DNA of 60,000 bases from Takakia lepidozioides (lineage: Eukaryota > Streptophyta > Takakiopsida > Takakiales > Takakiaceae), in contig CM060731.1 of assembly GCA_030704615.1 (NCBI GenBank), forward strand, positions 56,464,756 through 56,524,755. Reading direction: 5' to 3'. Shown piece after piece: positions 1 through 13,050 of this stretch. The stretch's first letter is position 1, and every line of letters begins with the position of its first letter. Under the pieces are notes generated by a model. The model saw nothing but the letters and a program-made list of their open reading frames with translations, was not told the origin of the DNA and did not search any database. Both the position numbers and the translations under genes were made by a program.

Positions 1-60
1 GGAAAGAGTCAAGCAGGACACTCAAACCATGACCCCACAAATGCTCTGATGTGTCCCTAA

Positions 61-3000
61 CTATCCAAGCAAATCCTTAAAAAGGTCAGGATTGACGACT
101 GTGGGAGTAACTCCTACCTGCCGGGAAGCTGCATCTTTCTGCAAAGAGCCTTGTATTGAGAGACCCTTCTTGATGTGAACAGAGGGTGAGAATGTTTGAC
201 CTGCCATGACGCCAGCTGGTGCAACCCCTGTAAGCCCTATCAATGGGCTCAGTGGCAACCCATTTACATCCATGAGTCCTTGTGAGAACCCAGCAGTAAG
301 ACTATCAGACCTATTTGGGGCTGCTGTGGAGACCAGGTCTGACCCAGAAGGGCCCCCAGGAAGGGGAGTGCTGTTGAATAGAGACATTAAATCTATATTG
401 GACCTTGGAGAGAGCAACGGCACAGCTGGGGCTGCAGTAGAATTGCACTCTAACAAATCCTCTAGCTGCTTGAAGGGATCACTGGATGGCTCAACAGTGA
501 CTGTGGGATCCCCATCACTCAGATCCAAAAGATCAGCAGGGGGGGGTGGTTTGTGCACCACTACAGCTGCATTTGGTTTTGAAGTGTCATCTGGGGACGA
601 CCGAGACTTTTCACCCGATCCCTTCTGGACAAGGGGCTTCGGCAACTTTGCAACACCACTCCCTGAACTTCTTCCATTTGTATCAACTTTCCGGGCTGGG
701 CCTCCAAACAGTGACGCAGCCAGTCTTTGCTTCTCAACTGAAACTTCTGGTTGTGGCTTCCTCTTCTCGAAGTTACGTGATTCATACACACTGCTCGTTG
801 ATGAAACAGGAGCCTCCCGGTGAGTACTCCCTACGTCAGGAACCAGCCCATTGTCTGCCCTCTCCTTTTCCCGGTTGGAGGTTGACGATGACAAAGGTGA
901 AGAGTAGGACAGCCGCCCCCACTTCCTGTGTACTCCGTCTAACTGTAGTCTTGTGCTGTCAGGGTTAAGTAAATCAAGGTCAGGTGTCTTATCAGCAGCA
1001 AACTGTTTCCGAAGGCTTCTCTGGGACTCTGCTTTATGTTCTTCAAAGTCTGGGAGGAGGGAGGAGGTGGAGGCAGAACCAGAGGCAACTAAAGGAGAGG
1101 GTAAAGTAGGCATTTCATAGGCCTCAAACCGTAGGGCATGTGTGGAGGGTTCATTCTGGTCACGGGTACTGGCCCCCACAAACATGCTCATCCCACTCCC
1201 CATATTGAGACGCTCACTCTCAGGGATGTAAGGCCGTGCCCCGTTAGTTAAAGCAGATTCCACAAATTTGTTCAAAAAAGCAAGGTTCTTGTCCACCTGA
1301 AGCACATGCACACAAGAAGGGCAATATTACCATCCCATGTTGTCTTGGAAACAAAACAAAGTGGCTCAAATAAGCATCTATTATGAAATCTAACAAATCT
1401 CAGATGATGTTACTAGGAAAACTTAGTCATATTCTTGCACTCTGACCTCCCATAGCTCAGCCCTAGGATCACTCATCCTCAAGTTGAAGGATACTGCACA
1501 CCTCAATGTCTTCACAACTAGCATCCATTGGCATAACGCTTGTTGCAATGTCTGGACTAAGCCCCAGGAATGCCTGCAGCTCATACGCTCGCTGTTGTAG
1601 GTCGGTTGAATGGGAGGCTGACAACTCATCAAGCAACGTGCGACACTGCTCCAGCAACCCATCACCCAAACATAAGCCCTTCATTGCCCTAGTCACAAGC
1701 TTCCACTTGCATATTGATCAGAGAACTTGCCTGGGGACAGAAAGAGAGACCAGAAGAAATTCACACCGTTGGTGCCACTTTGCAGCCTCTAAACTTCCAA
1801 TCTGGCGACACAGCTTGCAAAACACCTTGACAACCAGAATAAGTCGTTCCACATCGAGAATGGTAGCAACTCCCTAAGATGCACATGGATTAACATGGCC
1901 AACCCCATACCACACAAAGCCAGTAGAGAAATCACCTCAGGAATCAACTGGACAGTTTTGCCTGCGCTGATCTCAAATGCACAAACTTTAGTGATGGCCG
2001 TGATAGCATATCCCTGCCAACCCCTCCAGAATACAGATCCCAAGTTGATGGCATAACTCCATTTTGTACCAACTAAACCCTTGTCCATACTTCTCGATAA
2101 ACACACAGTACCATGATTTGATCTCAGGTGGTGAAAGACAGCAGTAAAGATTCTGAAAAACCTTACCCATAACTGAGAAATCTTACCATTTGCATGAGTA
2201 GCAACTGGAAATTGCATGGCAACTTGAAGCTACTAAAGTTGGTGAGGGGTAGGGTTTTTGGCTACTATGCATCTCTGACATATTGATGTGGCCTGTCAAC
2301 TAGGGCGACCAACTACAAGATATTCCAAATGATATTACCCTTCCATTAACCTCACACTTAGACGATGTCCACATACGCTTGCAGCTTTTGACTTTGACAA
2401 TAAACTAACCTAGATGTCAACATGATTTCTATCGAAGAAACCTAGCTCACCTTCACAGCGTCATCCCCAGGGTGAGCTTCAGCTACATCACAGAGCTTGC
2501 CTATGATGTCAACAGCTGAATGAGTGCCATCAGCTGTTCCATACTCACCAAGAACCCAGCAGATAACCTGCGATACCCAGCAGTTCAGATACCAGAAGTT
2601 GTCACCCATCTCTGAAGACTATATGGCCCTCAAGATAGATAAAGGGAGGGAGGAGAGTTGCAGCATGGGTTGGGAATGACCAGGAAGATGACAAACACAA
2701 ATTTTATCTAGAAGTAGAGTACCATGTGTACCAGTCAACAGTGAAGTTTCAAAACCCAGAGGAGAGTTAACACACTCAGCAGGCAGAGAATTTTCAAAAC
2801 CTGCAGGAGAATGGATGGCAACTTGGGCTCCCCGAGCACTTGTAAATATGACTCCACCTGCATAAGGATTGGACAAAGAGAGAGTAAAAATGAAGGGAAC
2901 TTTGAGAAGTATTGAAACCTTTCCACTGTACCACCTGACAGGACTACAAGGACACTTAATGCATGAACTTGTCTTAGTGCCACTGAAATTGGCAACAGTC

Positions 3001-6000
3001 ACACTTTTTGGACAAGAATGAGACACAGAGATAGAAGGAAAAAATGAAGAAATAAAGGAACACTAGATAGAGAGAAAGAGAGACCTTGCACTGCATCAAT
3101 TAGAAACACAACGGGGCTGGGAACATACAGCTGAGGACCGCAGAAGAGAATCTGCATCTTCATCATCCTCGCCTGCACCTTCAGCAAGAAGGCGCATGAG
3201 GTCATGGGCCACTTTGGGAGGCACCAGCTCGCCTGCAAGCTCAAACACCTGGTTCATAGTCTGATCCATGACACGCCATGCCAAGTCCCAACCATCCCAT
3301 CCCAAGCACCCAAGCACCCAAGCCAAGCCCATATTCCCTTTACTCTCAGTGGTCCCAACACAGATCCAGTGGAGGCTCAAATCCCTACCCTGAGAACTCT
3401 CATTTTATTCCTTCCTCACTAACATAAGTGCACATGGAAACGCTAAAACGTCAATGCACCGGCTAGGCATGAGTGAAACAGACCCAACCTCTTTCTCCAA
3501 TGTCGAGCTCAACTACATCAGAATGTCACCATCCACTCCCATCGGACACCAGTCGAAAGGAGAAACAAAATGGTGGTGGGAGTAACAGCATTTGCTATGC
3601 TAAGAAATTCTGCCTGAAATCCCACAACTTCAAATACCCTGTGAATCATCAAACAGATGCGGACTTTGGAAGTAACCTGGATGAACCACTGGTTGCTAGG
3701 GGCAAAGCGCTCAGCCAACTCGATAATGCGGCTCGCAATCTCCGTTTTATTGTGGGCATCGTTGAGAGTGCGCATGTAGCCTATCATGCGCTCCACTATA
3801 ACTTCCACATTGCTGGACTTGGTCATCTTGTACAGCAAATCTAAAGTCTTTCGCTTCAGCGTATCATCTGGATCCTGCTCAGCATTGCAAGGTATTCATA
3901 CCCACATCAACTTGAGTAAATGTGTAACCTCAATCTGTTCTTCACAATTAACAGGTCACATGTACTTGTCACATTATTGAGAATATCCCCAAATATGGCA
4001 CACTCAACAAACCAGATGGATAGATGTGCTGCTTTAGTGTCATGTACCTCAAGACAATCAATCACAGCCAGCTGATGCTCCTCTGCAAACTCGGGGTTTA
4101 TTTTGATGACACGCCCCAACGCGTCAATGCCCATGTACTTTAGGTTGTGGTTCTCACTCTGTCCCAAACCGGCACTGGCTTGATGAGCATAATCATCCCA
4201 CCCACGTCTTCTTCAAGAGGAAAGAGGATAATGCATAGTTCGTAGGCGTTAGGAACAACTAAGGGTAGGACTGCATTAGGGCTCCATTCCTACAAGTCAC
4301 AAATGGAGCCTATCATATAATAATGGGTGAGCCCTTCTCCAAGGACAACACTGCAAATGTTTATCCCACATCACTTTTGTATGCCAGCCAGAATAAAATC
4401 TGCAAGAAAAACACTAACAAACGAGAAACTAAAGGGAAACAGAGGATATGTATCAATATGATGGTCTACTAAACTATGAGCTAACATTTGAGAAGCAAGC
4501 AAAAATAGAATGAGATAGTCAGTTTTGAAGGTGAAGAAGAGCTTTGGAAGATGAAAACAAAGGCACCAGGACAAACATTTAAGGAAAGCTACATGGAAGA
4601 AGCAACAGAAGGACACCAAAAAGACCGCCATCTCATATCTTAGAGAGTCAATCTATGAATCAAGTATATCATGTATAACAGTGACCAGCTGATATCTTTC
4701 TACCAACTTCAACAGTTCCTAGAAAACACAATACTGATGTCCCAGAATGGCCCTTGAGGGCTGGCACCTGAGTGAGGAACACACGATTCAACACTGTATA
4801 AGCATCTTGCTTTCACGATTCCAGCATTCTTCCACAATCACTCACCACCTTGAGAACCCCGTCCAAAGCAATGCAAGAAACTCTAAATCTCAATAAGTAC
4901 CTACCTTCAAAAACCTCGAGGTGAGCTCAGTAGCTGCTTCCAAGAGCCTGGTATTCCCGTGTATGGTTGTGATAGTACAGATGCATTCATAGAGAATGGC
5001 GTTTCCAATGTTCGTAGTGGCATCACTTCTCTTCAGCACATCAGCCAGCACACTGTACATGTTCTCACTAGTATGCTTGTCCCCTGCCCCCAGCAGGGCT
5101 AGTATTTTGAGTAACTTGATCTGCAGCAACCCACCAATATGGTTGGTTCAGCATGCCTGCCAATAGTGCCAGCCCCCTTCTGTCATCCTTTCTAATTTCT
5201 CACTCTCTCCCCACAGTTCTGATCTGTCTAAATTGGACTATTGCAAGCAAAGTCTAATAAGTCATCTAAACAGGCAGGCATAGCAAACCTGTAGACTAGA
5301 AGGATATGTGCTAACCAATAACATAAATTTAGCCCGCTCATCAGTCAGAGCTTTTGACTGCAAATGGGTCTATGCTGTGCACTGTTTGCAAATACAATGA
5401 CCTTTGCATGCAGATCAAACAAAAGCTTTTGAACGTCTCAAACAAAGTATCATGAAAGGAACATCTTAGCCAAGCCTATGAACCATCCTCCCAATTTGAA
5501 ACCATGGTACATCCTCCCTTGAATGGACATTTTGTTTGGACCTCGAGGAATGAGTTGAGTACCTGCACAAATGGGGCAGGAGTCCGAAGGTAGTCATAAC
5601 TCTTGGGGAGCCGATGCTCAACCACTTGCTTAAGAATGCTGACAAAGCTGGCTGTGAGGTTTTTGAAGGAGCGAACATCAGCCGTCACAAGATCAAAAAG
5701 GGCACACAGCGCGGCACTCATCACACTTGGGTCCTTATCACACAAAATCTGCCGCACCACATCCATGTAACCCATGAGATAGAGTGGGGAGCCAAAGGTG
5801 ACGAGTTAGACAGGAGGGGAGATGAGCCACATGGATTACATAGGTAGGAAAATAGAGGCTAAACAAGAGATGTAGTAGCCTTGTGGTCACTAACTCCAAA
5901 CCCCCTCTTCAATCAATACCCAGAGAAGTAAGAGAGAGGGGTTGGGAGTGTCGAAAGAGGAGGTGACAAGGGGGAAGGTTACATCTACAAATTAGGTCAT

Positions 6001-6689
6001 CAATTCCTGAGTGACCCCCATGAAAAGAAAGCTGTGTAATTGGATTGGCTCCCCATACATAGCTCACTCACTGGCTGATACTTTGCCCTAATACAACTTA
6101 TTAATCTGTAGAGCAATCCCACCTGCCGAAACTTGGGGATGACATGCGAGACAGCATTGGGGGCGCGCTGATAGAACCTGTGCACTGCCATCACAGCCTT
6201 CTTCCTGACAGCCTCCTTTGGATGTGTCAGCAATTCAACCACTTGTGGCAACACTGCTGGGATGGTCTCCTCATTAATGAGCTTACAGACTGCTGTGAGT
6301 GCTGCGCAGCACACTAAATAATTATCGGACTTCAAATCCTTCTGGATTGTATTCACAATGAGGATTATGAGGTCATGGTCCTCATTGAGAAACAGGGTCA
6401 CTGCAAGATATCCGCTCTTTTTCAACAAAAGGTTGTCATCATGGGTCATTTTGACAGCCTGAATATAGCCAAATGAGGCATCATGGCCCAACATTTCAAC
6501 ATAAACAAGGCGGATAATGTACTCTTTCATCTTCTTCCGAGGAACATCGGGCTCCCCAATCCTTTTCTTCAAGGTTTCAATCTCTGCTACCACAATGCGC
6601 TCCTCCTCCGCCTTGGATTTTGCCTCTCCAATTGCCTTCACGAGGTCCAAGAACTCCTTTGAAGATCCCCAACCCCCCTGGGAGCCCAT
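61..6689 (-). CDS. AP4E: AP-4 adaptor complex subunit epsilon (11 exons)
   Basis: Large subunit of the AP-4 coat that selects cargo at the trans-Golgi network for vacuolar sorting. Exons read on the minus strand: 6689-6123, 5748-5563, 5120-4905, 4158-4048, 3874-3665, 3248-3129, 2857-2801, 2567-2451, 2013-1936, 1645-1502, 1296-61. All junctions are GT-AG, every exon length is a multiple of three, and the sum is 1,013 codons plus stop (the Arabidopsis protein is about 940). Exons 1-10 (residues 1-602) form the alpha-solenoid adaptin trunk, with the conserved stretches [37 protein letters not shown] and DASCEDIE. The last exon is a low-complexity hinge/ear ending in the family signature [10 protein letters not shown], with [11 protein letters not shown] near residue 875. 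I chose the ATG at 6689 (MGSQGG). Homology runs 12 codons further upstream, where the usual start Met is a CTG at 6725-6723, so a spliced upstream start exon is possible. The 3' UTR runs off the window. Confidence 0.93.
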
Positions 6690-8228
6690 AGCGAGCTCCC
6701 TTCCTATTGTCTTTAACTGCTCCAGCGTGCCTTCAGTTCTGCCCCCCCACAAATCCGGAAATGAGGACTTATCTTTTTTCTTGTTCGCCCCACCCTCTGA
6801 GGCAAAATCAAGGCTTTGTTTTCACTTTATCTGCCTGTCCTTCCAGGCCCCACCCCAAAACAAGCAATCAACAGTGAAGGATTATGTTTACTGCCACTTT
6901 ATTTGGAACTGACTATAATAATCCCTTTGAGGATTCAAAGTGAGCTTGGGTTGCAAGAGATAAACCCTACTTGAAAGCTTTTTTGACGATTTCATTCGCC
7001 CAGTCTTGCATAATGCGCCTGTCATAAATTGCCATAGAAATCTCATCAAACGAAAGCCCACCTACCAGACTATTCGCTCACTCTCTCCTCCATACCCAAG
7101 CCAGTTGGAGGGTCAGTAGTCACAAGATCATTCCAAACATCGTCACCGTCAAATGAGAACGATCTATCCCTCTCTCGACGTAGACTTCCTGGACACGACA
7201 TTTGACATGTAACAGATGGTTTTGGATATTTTGATGGCGAACTATACAATGGCAATAAACATTGACACTTAACTTCGACTGACACTCTAGCTCCACCTGT
7301 CTTGCATACAGATACACAACCACAAAATCCCCTGCTCTATGTGCGCAAGCTCATCACCTGCCCTTGAATTTCGTTCCCAAAACTGACGTGCGCCTGCTCT
7401 CGTATCCCCACTATCTGGAAAGTGTTCACCTCATGGCACCTCACTGCGGCACTGATTTTGTGAACACCGTCTGCAAATAGCCGCTCACAGAGATTGGTTC
7501 ATCATGCATAATCCTTGTTATTGGAGTGCAAAGGTCAAATCCGTGCATTGATCATCGGAAAGGGTACTCCTTCCTCTCTTCTCCTTCTCCTTCTCCGTGT
7601 TATCCACTTCCTCCTCTCCTGTCACCCTCTTCTATCAAGACCTAGATCTGTACACACAACTGAAGACATGTCTCGAATCAAACTATGAAATTAAATATTT
7701 CATAGAGTTGTAGGTGTATTGTAAGTATCACTTAAGCACTCTGGCAAACCTGGATCTGGTGAGACCGCAAACCCCAACAGACCTCCTGTGGACCCTCTCT
7801 GTGATCGCACCATAGCTCACACATTCAAGCACTCATCTCCACGCTCATTAACGCCCACCGCCACGTGGCGGTGCAGTAACGCTATGGTCGTGGGTTCAAA
7901 TCACATGACATATCCTGGGAGATAGTAGTGCTTGTGCTGTTTGGAGCGAAGTTCTGCTAGTGTTTCCTAGTGCAAGATCCCGGTTGTCTTCTCCACAGGC
8001 TCCTTCGTTGAGGAGAATAGACATTGTACCTATACAGTAGCCGTGTAAGAATTGTTCTGTACCGCCAGATTATCCAATTGATGGATAGATATACTTGATT
8101 AATTCATTGATGATAGTTCCAACCAGTGTTGTTGTGGGCACTTGCAGCATTTGGGTTTCATCAATTCTGCTCCCAACTTGTGCATTGGTGTTCAAGAGTT
8201 GCTGGTGTAGCCATGAGTCCTGGACAGG
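6690..8228. promoter_or_regulatory. Divergent intergenic/5' region between AP4E and the PPR gene
   Basis: The two genes point away from each other, so this roughly 1.5-kb stretch must hold both 5' UTRs and promoters. No clear TATA element can be assigned to either gene. An open frame in phase with AP4E continues to 6825 without an ATG, and a plausible splice acceptor lies at about 6800, so a non-coding or start-containing first exon may exist. Exon-like minus-strand frames occur at about 6970-7060, 7080-7190 and 7300-7430, but I recognise no protein in them. 7880-7915 contains a GGTTCAAATC box-B-like string. Confidence 0.45.
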
Positions 8229-11194
8229 ATGAGGTGCATTGTGCCTCTCCACACTGAACAGTCAGTGCCCCATGAATTCTGCTCAAGACCATGGCGGGTG
8301 GTGGGGTTGCAGGTATGGAAGCAGACCCAGTTGTCTGTTGGGTACGAGGGTTGGTGCAAAGGTGCTACTATTGGCACGTTTACCGTCATCACTCACTTTT
8401 GTGGAGGCCGAAGACACTGGCGAAGAGGAGAAGGAGGTGAGAAGGGTAAGAAGGATGCTTTGGTAATCAGCCGGGATGTGAGCAGAGAGTGGAATGATGG
8501 ACGACTGAATGAGACCGGGCAGATTTTGGACCTGGTGGAGCAACGGGGCTTTCGCACATATTCGGAGACATGTGTGTGTCTCTTGCAGGGGTGTGGTGAG
8601 ACGAAGGGCCTGGCAGATGGCAAGGCAGTCCATGCTCACATCATTAAAAGTGGATTCGAGCCAGACACATTCCTCGGAAACAACCTTGTCAGCATGTATC
8701 TGAAGTGCGGGAGCGTTGTGGATGCCCGCGAAGTGTTTGGTAAAATGCGGGAAAGGAATGTGATTACATGGAATGCAATGATTGCGGGATTAGCTCAGCA
8801 AGCGCACTGTGACGAGGCATTTGAACTCTTTGAGCAAATGTATCGAGAGGGCGTGAAACCAAACAAGATCACCTTCTTGAGCATCCTCAACGCCTGTGCC
8901 AGCCCAGCAGCACTGGAACAGGGCAAGCGGCTCCATGTGGGCACCATCGAAGCTGGATTTGAGTCAGACATCCGAGTGGGGACTGCTCTTGTTAGCATGT
9001 ATTGCAAGTGCGGTAGTTTGCCGGATGCACGGCAAGTGTTTGACAAAATGTCTAAGCGGGATGTGGTCGCATGGAATGCGATTATTGCAGGATTTGCTCA
9101 GCATGGTCATTGGGAGGACGCTTTCGGACTCTTTTGGCACATGCGAAAAGAAGGTATAATAGCAGAGAAAGTCACTTTCATCAGTATCCTCAACGCATGC
9201 GCCAGCCCAGCAGCGTTGGAACAGGGCAAGTGGCTCCACGAGGACATCATCAATGCTAAGTTGGAGTTAGATATCCGAGTGGGGAATTCCCTTGTCAGTA
9301 TGTATTGCAGGTGTGGGAGTGTGGCAGATGCCCGACAATTCTTTGACAAAATGCCCAAGCGAGATGTGGTCACTTGGACTGCGATGACTGCAGGATTTGC
9401 TCAGCATGGTCAGGGCCAGGAGGCTTTCGAACTGTTTCGGCAAATGCATCTAGAAGGCATAAAACCAGACAAAGTCACTTTCATTAGTATCCTCAATGCA
9501 TGTGCGAGCCCAGCAGTCCTGGAACAGGGGAAGATGCTACATGTTGGCTGCATCAAAGCTGGACTTGAGGGGGATGTTCAGGTGGGGACTGCCCTTGTCA
9601 GCATGTATTGCAGGTGTGAGAGTTTGACGGATGCCACCCGAGTATTTGACACAATGCCCAAGCGAGATGGGGTCTCATGGACTGCTATGATTGCAGGATC
9701 TGCTCAGCATGGTCATGGTGAGGAGGCTTTTAAACTCTTTCAGCGCATGCAAAGAGAAGGCATGAAGGCAGATATTGTCACCTTTATTAGTGTCCTCAAC
9801 GCTTGTGCTGGCCCGGAGGCTCTAGAATGGGGCAAGCAGCTCCATGCCAGCATCATCAAAGCTGAATTTGAGTCAGATATTCGACTCGGGAATGCCCTTG
9901 TCAGTATGTATTGCAAGTGCAGGAGTGTGATCGATGCACTCAATGTGTTTGACAGAATGCCTAAGCGAGATGTGGTCTCATGGACTGCAATGATTGGAGG
10001 ATGTGCACAGAATGGTCATGGTGAGGAGGCTTTCAAACTCTTTCGACAAATGAAAAGAGGGTGTGAAGCCAAACAGCATCACTTTTACTAACATCCTCAA
10101 TGCCTGTGCCGGCCTAGCATCCCGGAAGGGGCAAAGTTGGTCCATGCCTACATTATCAAATCTGTGTGTGAGTCAGATGTCTACGTCAGGAATGCCCTCA
10201 TTGATATGTATACCAAATGTGGGAGTGTAGAGGATGCACGGGAGGTGTTTGACAAAATTCTTAAACCAGATGTGTCTCATGACTGCGATGATTATAGGAG
10301 TATGCTCAGCATGGGCGTGGTCACAAGGCTCTCCAACTGTTTGAACTGATGCAATTGAAAGGTGTGAAGCCAAATGAGGTCACATTTATTGGTGTGCTCT
10401 CTGCATGCAGCCATTTGGGCCTTGTAGATGAAGGTGGTCATTATTTTCAATCCATGTGTCAAGAGCATGGCATTACACCAACAGAAAAGCACTGCACCTG
10501 CATGGTTGACCTCCTGGGCCGTGCAGGGCGCTTGGATGAGGCAGAAGATTTCATTGCCAACATGGCACTCAAACCAGGTGCTTCAGTGTGGGGGGCCTTG
10601 CTTGGTGCCTGCAGAATCTATGGAAATGTGGAGTTAGCGGAGCGTGCTGCAGAATGTATTTTCAAGGTGGAATCACAAGATGCTGCAGTGTACGTGCTGC
10701 TTTCAAACATCTATGCTGCAGCTGGTAGGTGGGCTGACGTAGCAAAAGTGCGAAAAGCAATGGTTGCCAGAGGTGTGAAAAAGGAACCAGGCCACACTTG
10801 GATTGAGGTGGAAAACAGGGTGTATACATTTGCCGTTGGAGATAGATCTCACCCACGAGCAGAGGAGATCTATGCTGAGTTAGAGAGATTGACTTGGCAG
10901 ATTAAGGAGGCGGGATATGTGCCTGAGACACGCTTTGTGTTGCGTGATGTGGATCAGCAGATGAAGGAACAGGCTCTTTACCACCACAGCGAAAAGCTGG
11001 CCATTGCTTTTGGGCTCATTAGCACACCCCCTGGGACCCCTATCCGCATCATTAAAAACCTACGTGTATGTGGGGACTGCCACACTGCCACCAAGTTGAT
11101 ATCCAAAATTGTTGCACGAGAAATTATTGCAAGGGATGCCATCTGCTTTCATCACTTCAACAATGGGGTGTGTTCTTGTGGGGACTACTGGTGA
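8229..11194 (+). CDS. DYW-class pentatricopeptide repeat protein, frame broken at 10058-10300
   Basis: Organelle RNA-editing factor family: PPR repeats bind a specific transcript and the C-terminal DYW domain is a cytidine deaminase. An ATG at 8229 opens a 620-codon frame with tandem P-L-S type repeats (recurrent VSMYCKCGS, AREVF, VVSWTAMI and GVKPNK-like motifs, about 101 residues per triplet). From 10349 an open frame carries the last repeat, the E/E+ motifs and a full DYW domain: deaminase HSE at 10985-10993, zinc-binding CGDC at 11069-11080, and terminal DYW then TGA at 11183-11194. Between these, all expected residues can still be read, but only by switching frame: one indel near 10060, a compensating one near 10123, two single-base losses at about 10270-10282 and one gain near 10297. 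No intron is needed or supported. The N-terminus is Arg-rich without acidic clusters at first, compatible with a transit peptide. It is either a very young pseudogene or an assembly problem in one repeat. Confidence 0.88.
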
Positions 11195-11854
11195 TGGTAG
11201 GTGAAACAGCTGTCTGGAGTGTTTTCTGGCTGCTGTATTACCCTGAGTTTACCCCTCAATGTTTGGCACATGGTGGTTGTTTTTTGGTGTGCCTACACTG
11301 CTTGATGAACCTCTCTCAACTGTTTTGGCAGTAAATACCCTGAGCTCCCTGTTCATAGATGAAGGGGCAGCCACTTAAACATCCTTGCCCCTAGCAGCAA
11401 AGCTTCGAGCTATCTGTCCTAAGAGTGATCATCTCAAATCGACACTCAGGGATGTCCTACAAATGTCAAAGCACCATCAGTGCTGCCATTGTCATCGTTG
11501 CTGGAGTCGCCACCATCATTTTATCCTTACTGCCTCCTTTTGTGCTCACCAATTTTTTTTATTATTGTCTTGCGCCCTCTTTAATACAAGTGGGTCGGAC
11601 AGAACATCTCCTTCCTCATCTTGGACAACCTAGAAGCCATGCCCTTCACCAATAGTACTACTGGGACACTAGGGTTGACATCTGAAAGTATATTTGGCAT
11701 ACCCACCACGCAGCACAGTTTTGGGTTTTATCTTTGGGGGTTTCAACAGGTGTGCAATCATCATCCAACCCCTCAAGAATGGGTGTGGCTGCACACGAAG
11801 GCACTGGCCTAGGGGATCGGATTTTGATGTGACAATCATGATTTTATTTGTTTT
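11195..11854. other. 3' flank of the PPR gene
   Basis: No gene is supported here. It presumably holds the PPR 3' UTR; short open frames lack any recognisable domain. Confidence 0.4.
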
Positions 11855-12040
11855 TACTTTTTTTTTGAAAATAGGCAAGGCCCGAATAGATTGAATAGAG
11901 GAAAAGATAATCTCAAGAGCCATGAAGGCCTTTACAAGTGACAGGGCAACCACCCTCAGACCAACAGGAAACACACAGACAACCGAAGGACGGAACAACC
12001 AAAAACAAAGGAGGATTCCATTATAGGATCCTATCATTTG
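11855..12040 (-). mobile_element. LINE 3'-tail fragment (antisense)
   Basis: A T-rich tract (about 11855-11867) is followed by a block aligning by eye with the antisense 3' end of the longer LINE at 34760. Both share GAGGAAAA-ATAA-CTC and then GCC-TGAAGG at the same spacing. It is a heavily 5'-truncated copy without coding sequence. Confidence 0.55.
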
Positions 12041-13050
12041 TTCCTCGGTGCTTGAAAATTGACATAAGCCTATTTTCGGTATTGTAATTCATCTTGTGCC
12101 TCCAATTTATATCTTCTTCTCTATAGGAGTCGATTGGTTCTTCAACTTTTGGGCCATGTTGGACATTTAACTTAGGTAACTAACATCTTTTTTATTTTTT
12201 AGTTTTTAGTTTTTTATACTAGATTTTAATTTTTAATGTTTTTTAAAAATACTTGCATAGTCAAGCTAGATAAAGGCTGGGTGATGGAAAACACAAACCA
12301 CAGGTTTGTCCGATTACACCATTCATCAAATTTGTCGAACGGGAGAATCTGGAAGCTCTCATTACAAGACACGTGGCATATACCGGCTAAGCCGAATCTG
12401 AAGATCTAACGGTCTGAGTTTGTACTGTATGAACTTCACCAAAGTTGCGTTGAAGTCTCGAAGACATGCACAGCAGGGAGCAGAATGGAGGCTTTGGAGA
12501 CCTTTGAGCAAATGAAGGAGCGAAGATCAAAGAGTTCCCATGTCCCCTGACCTGTTTTTAGTATTAAGGTTGCAAATATATGCACCAAAACATATCTTCT
12601 ACATATTTCTCGTTCATTCTTGGGTGACAACGTTTTCTTGCAGGCGTATGCCTGCTCCATACATGAGGCCCTGTTCTTCCAATTCAGTCATGTGGTCATT
12701 TTGGGCATACCTGGTTATCTATAAAACTTAGGGTTTAGAGAAAATGACATAACCACCTGGCAAACATACCGGTCGCAGTATGGCGATATTGCGATTGAGA
12801 CCAGTACTGAGGGGCGAGCAGTTGAAGATGGGAAGAGTAGGCAATATGACTTATTTTTTGCTCTATATCTATGGTGCCTTTAGTTGTATTAGTAATTATC
12901 TGAATCTCAGCTACACCCAATTTTTTCGGGGCTTATCATTTATCCATTGGGTATGTTTTATACATACGTCTTTGAAATTTTATTTTTTCCCTTTATCAAT
13001 ATAACTTCAACTAGTATGTGTTTCGAGGTACCTCAAAACTTTAGTTTGGG
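12041..13050. other. AT-rich intergenic DNA
   Basis: No gene or domain seen. Contains T-rich and A-rich runs (12185-12250). Nothing else can be supported. Confidence 0.4.

Noticed and set aside
206-823. 205-codon plus-strand frame
   Set aside because: Shadow of the last AP4E exon, whose minus-strand frame ends in the family signature.
3590-3664. Extension of AP4E exon 5 to a second GT at about 3640
   Set aside because: It would add residues not found in the family; the donor at 3664-3663 restores the conserved Lys-Val-Phe-Glu junction.
7880-7915. tRNA gene
   Set aside because: A box-B-like string is present but no cloverleaf with acceptor and anticodon arms can be formed.
10091-10349. Intron in the PPR gene between the two open frames
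   Set aside because: The whole stretch still encodes a PPR repeat when frames are switched, and available GT-AG pairs do not restore the frame. Indels explain it better.
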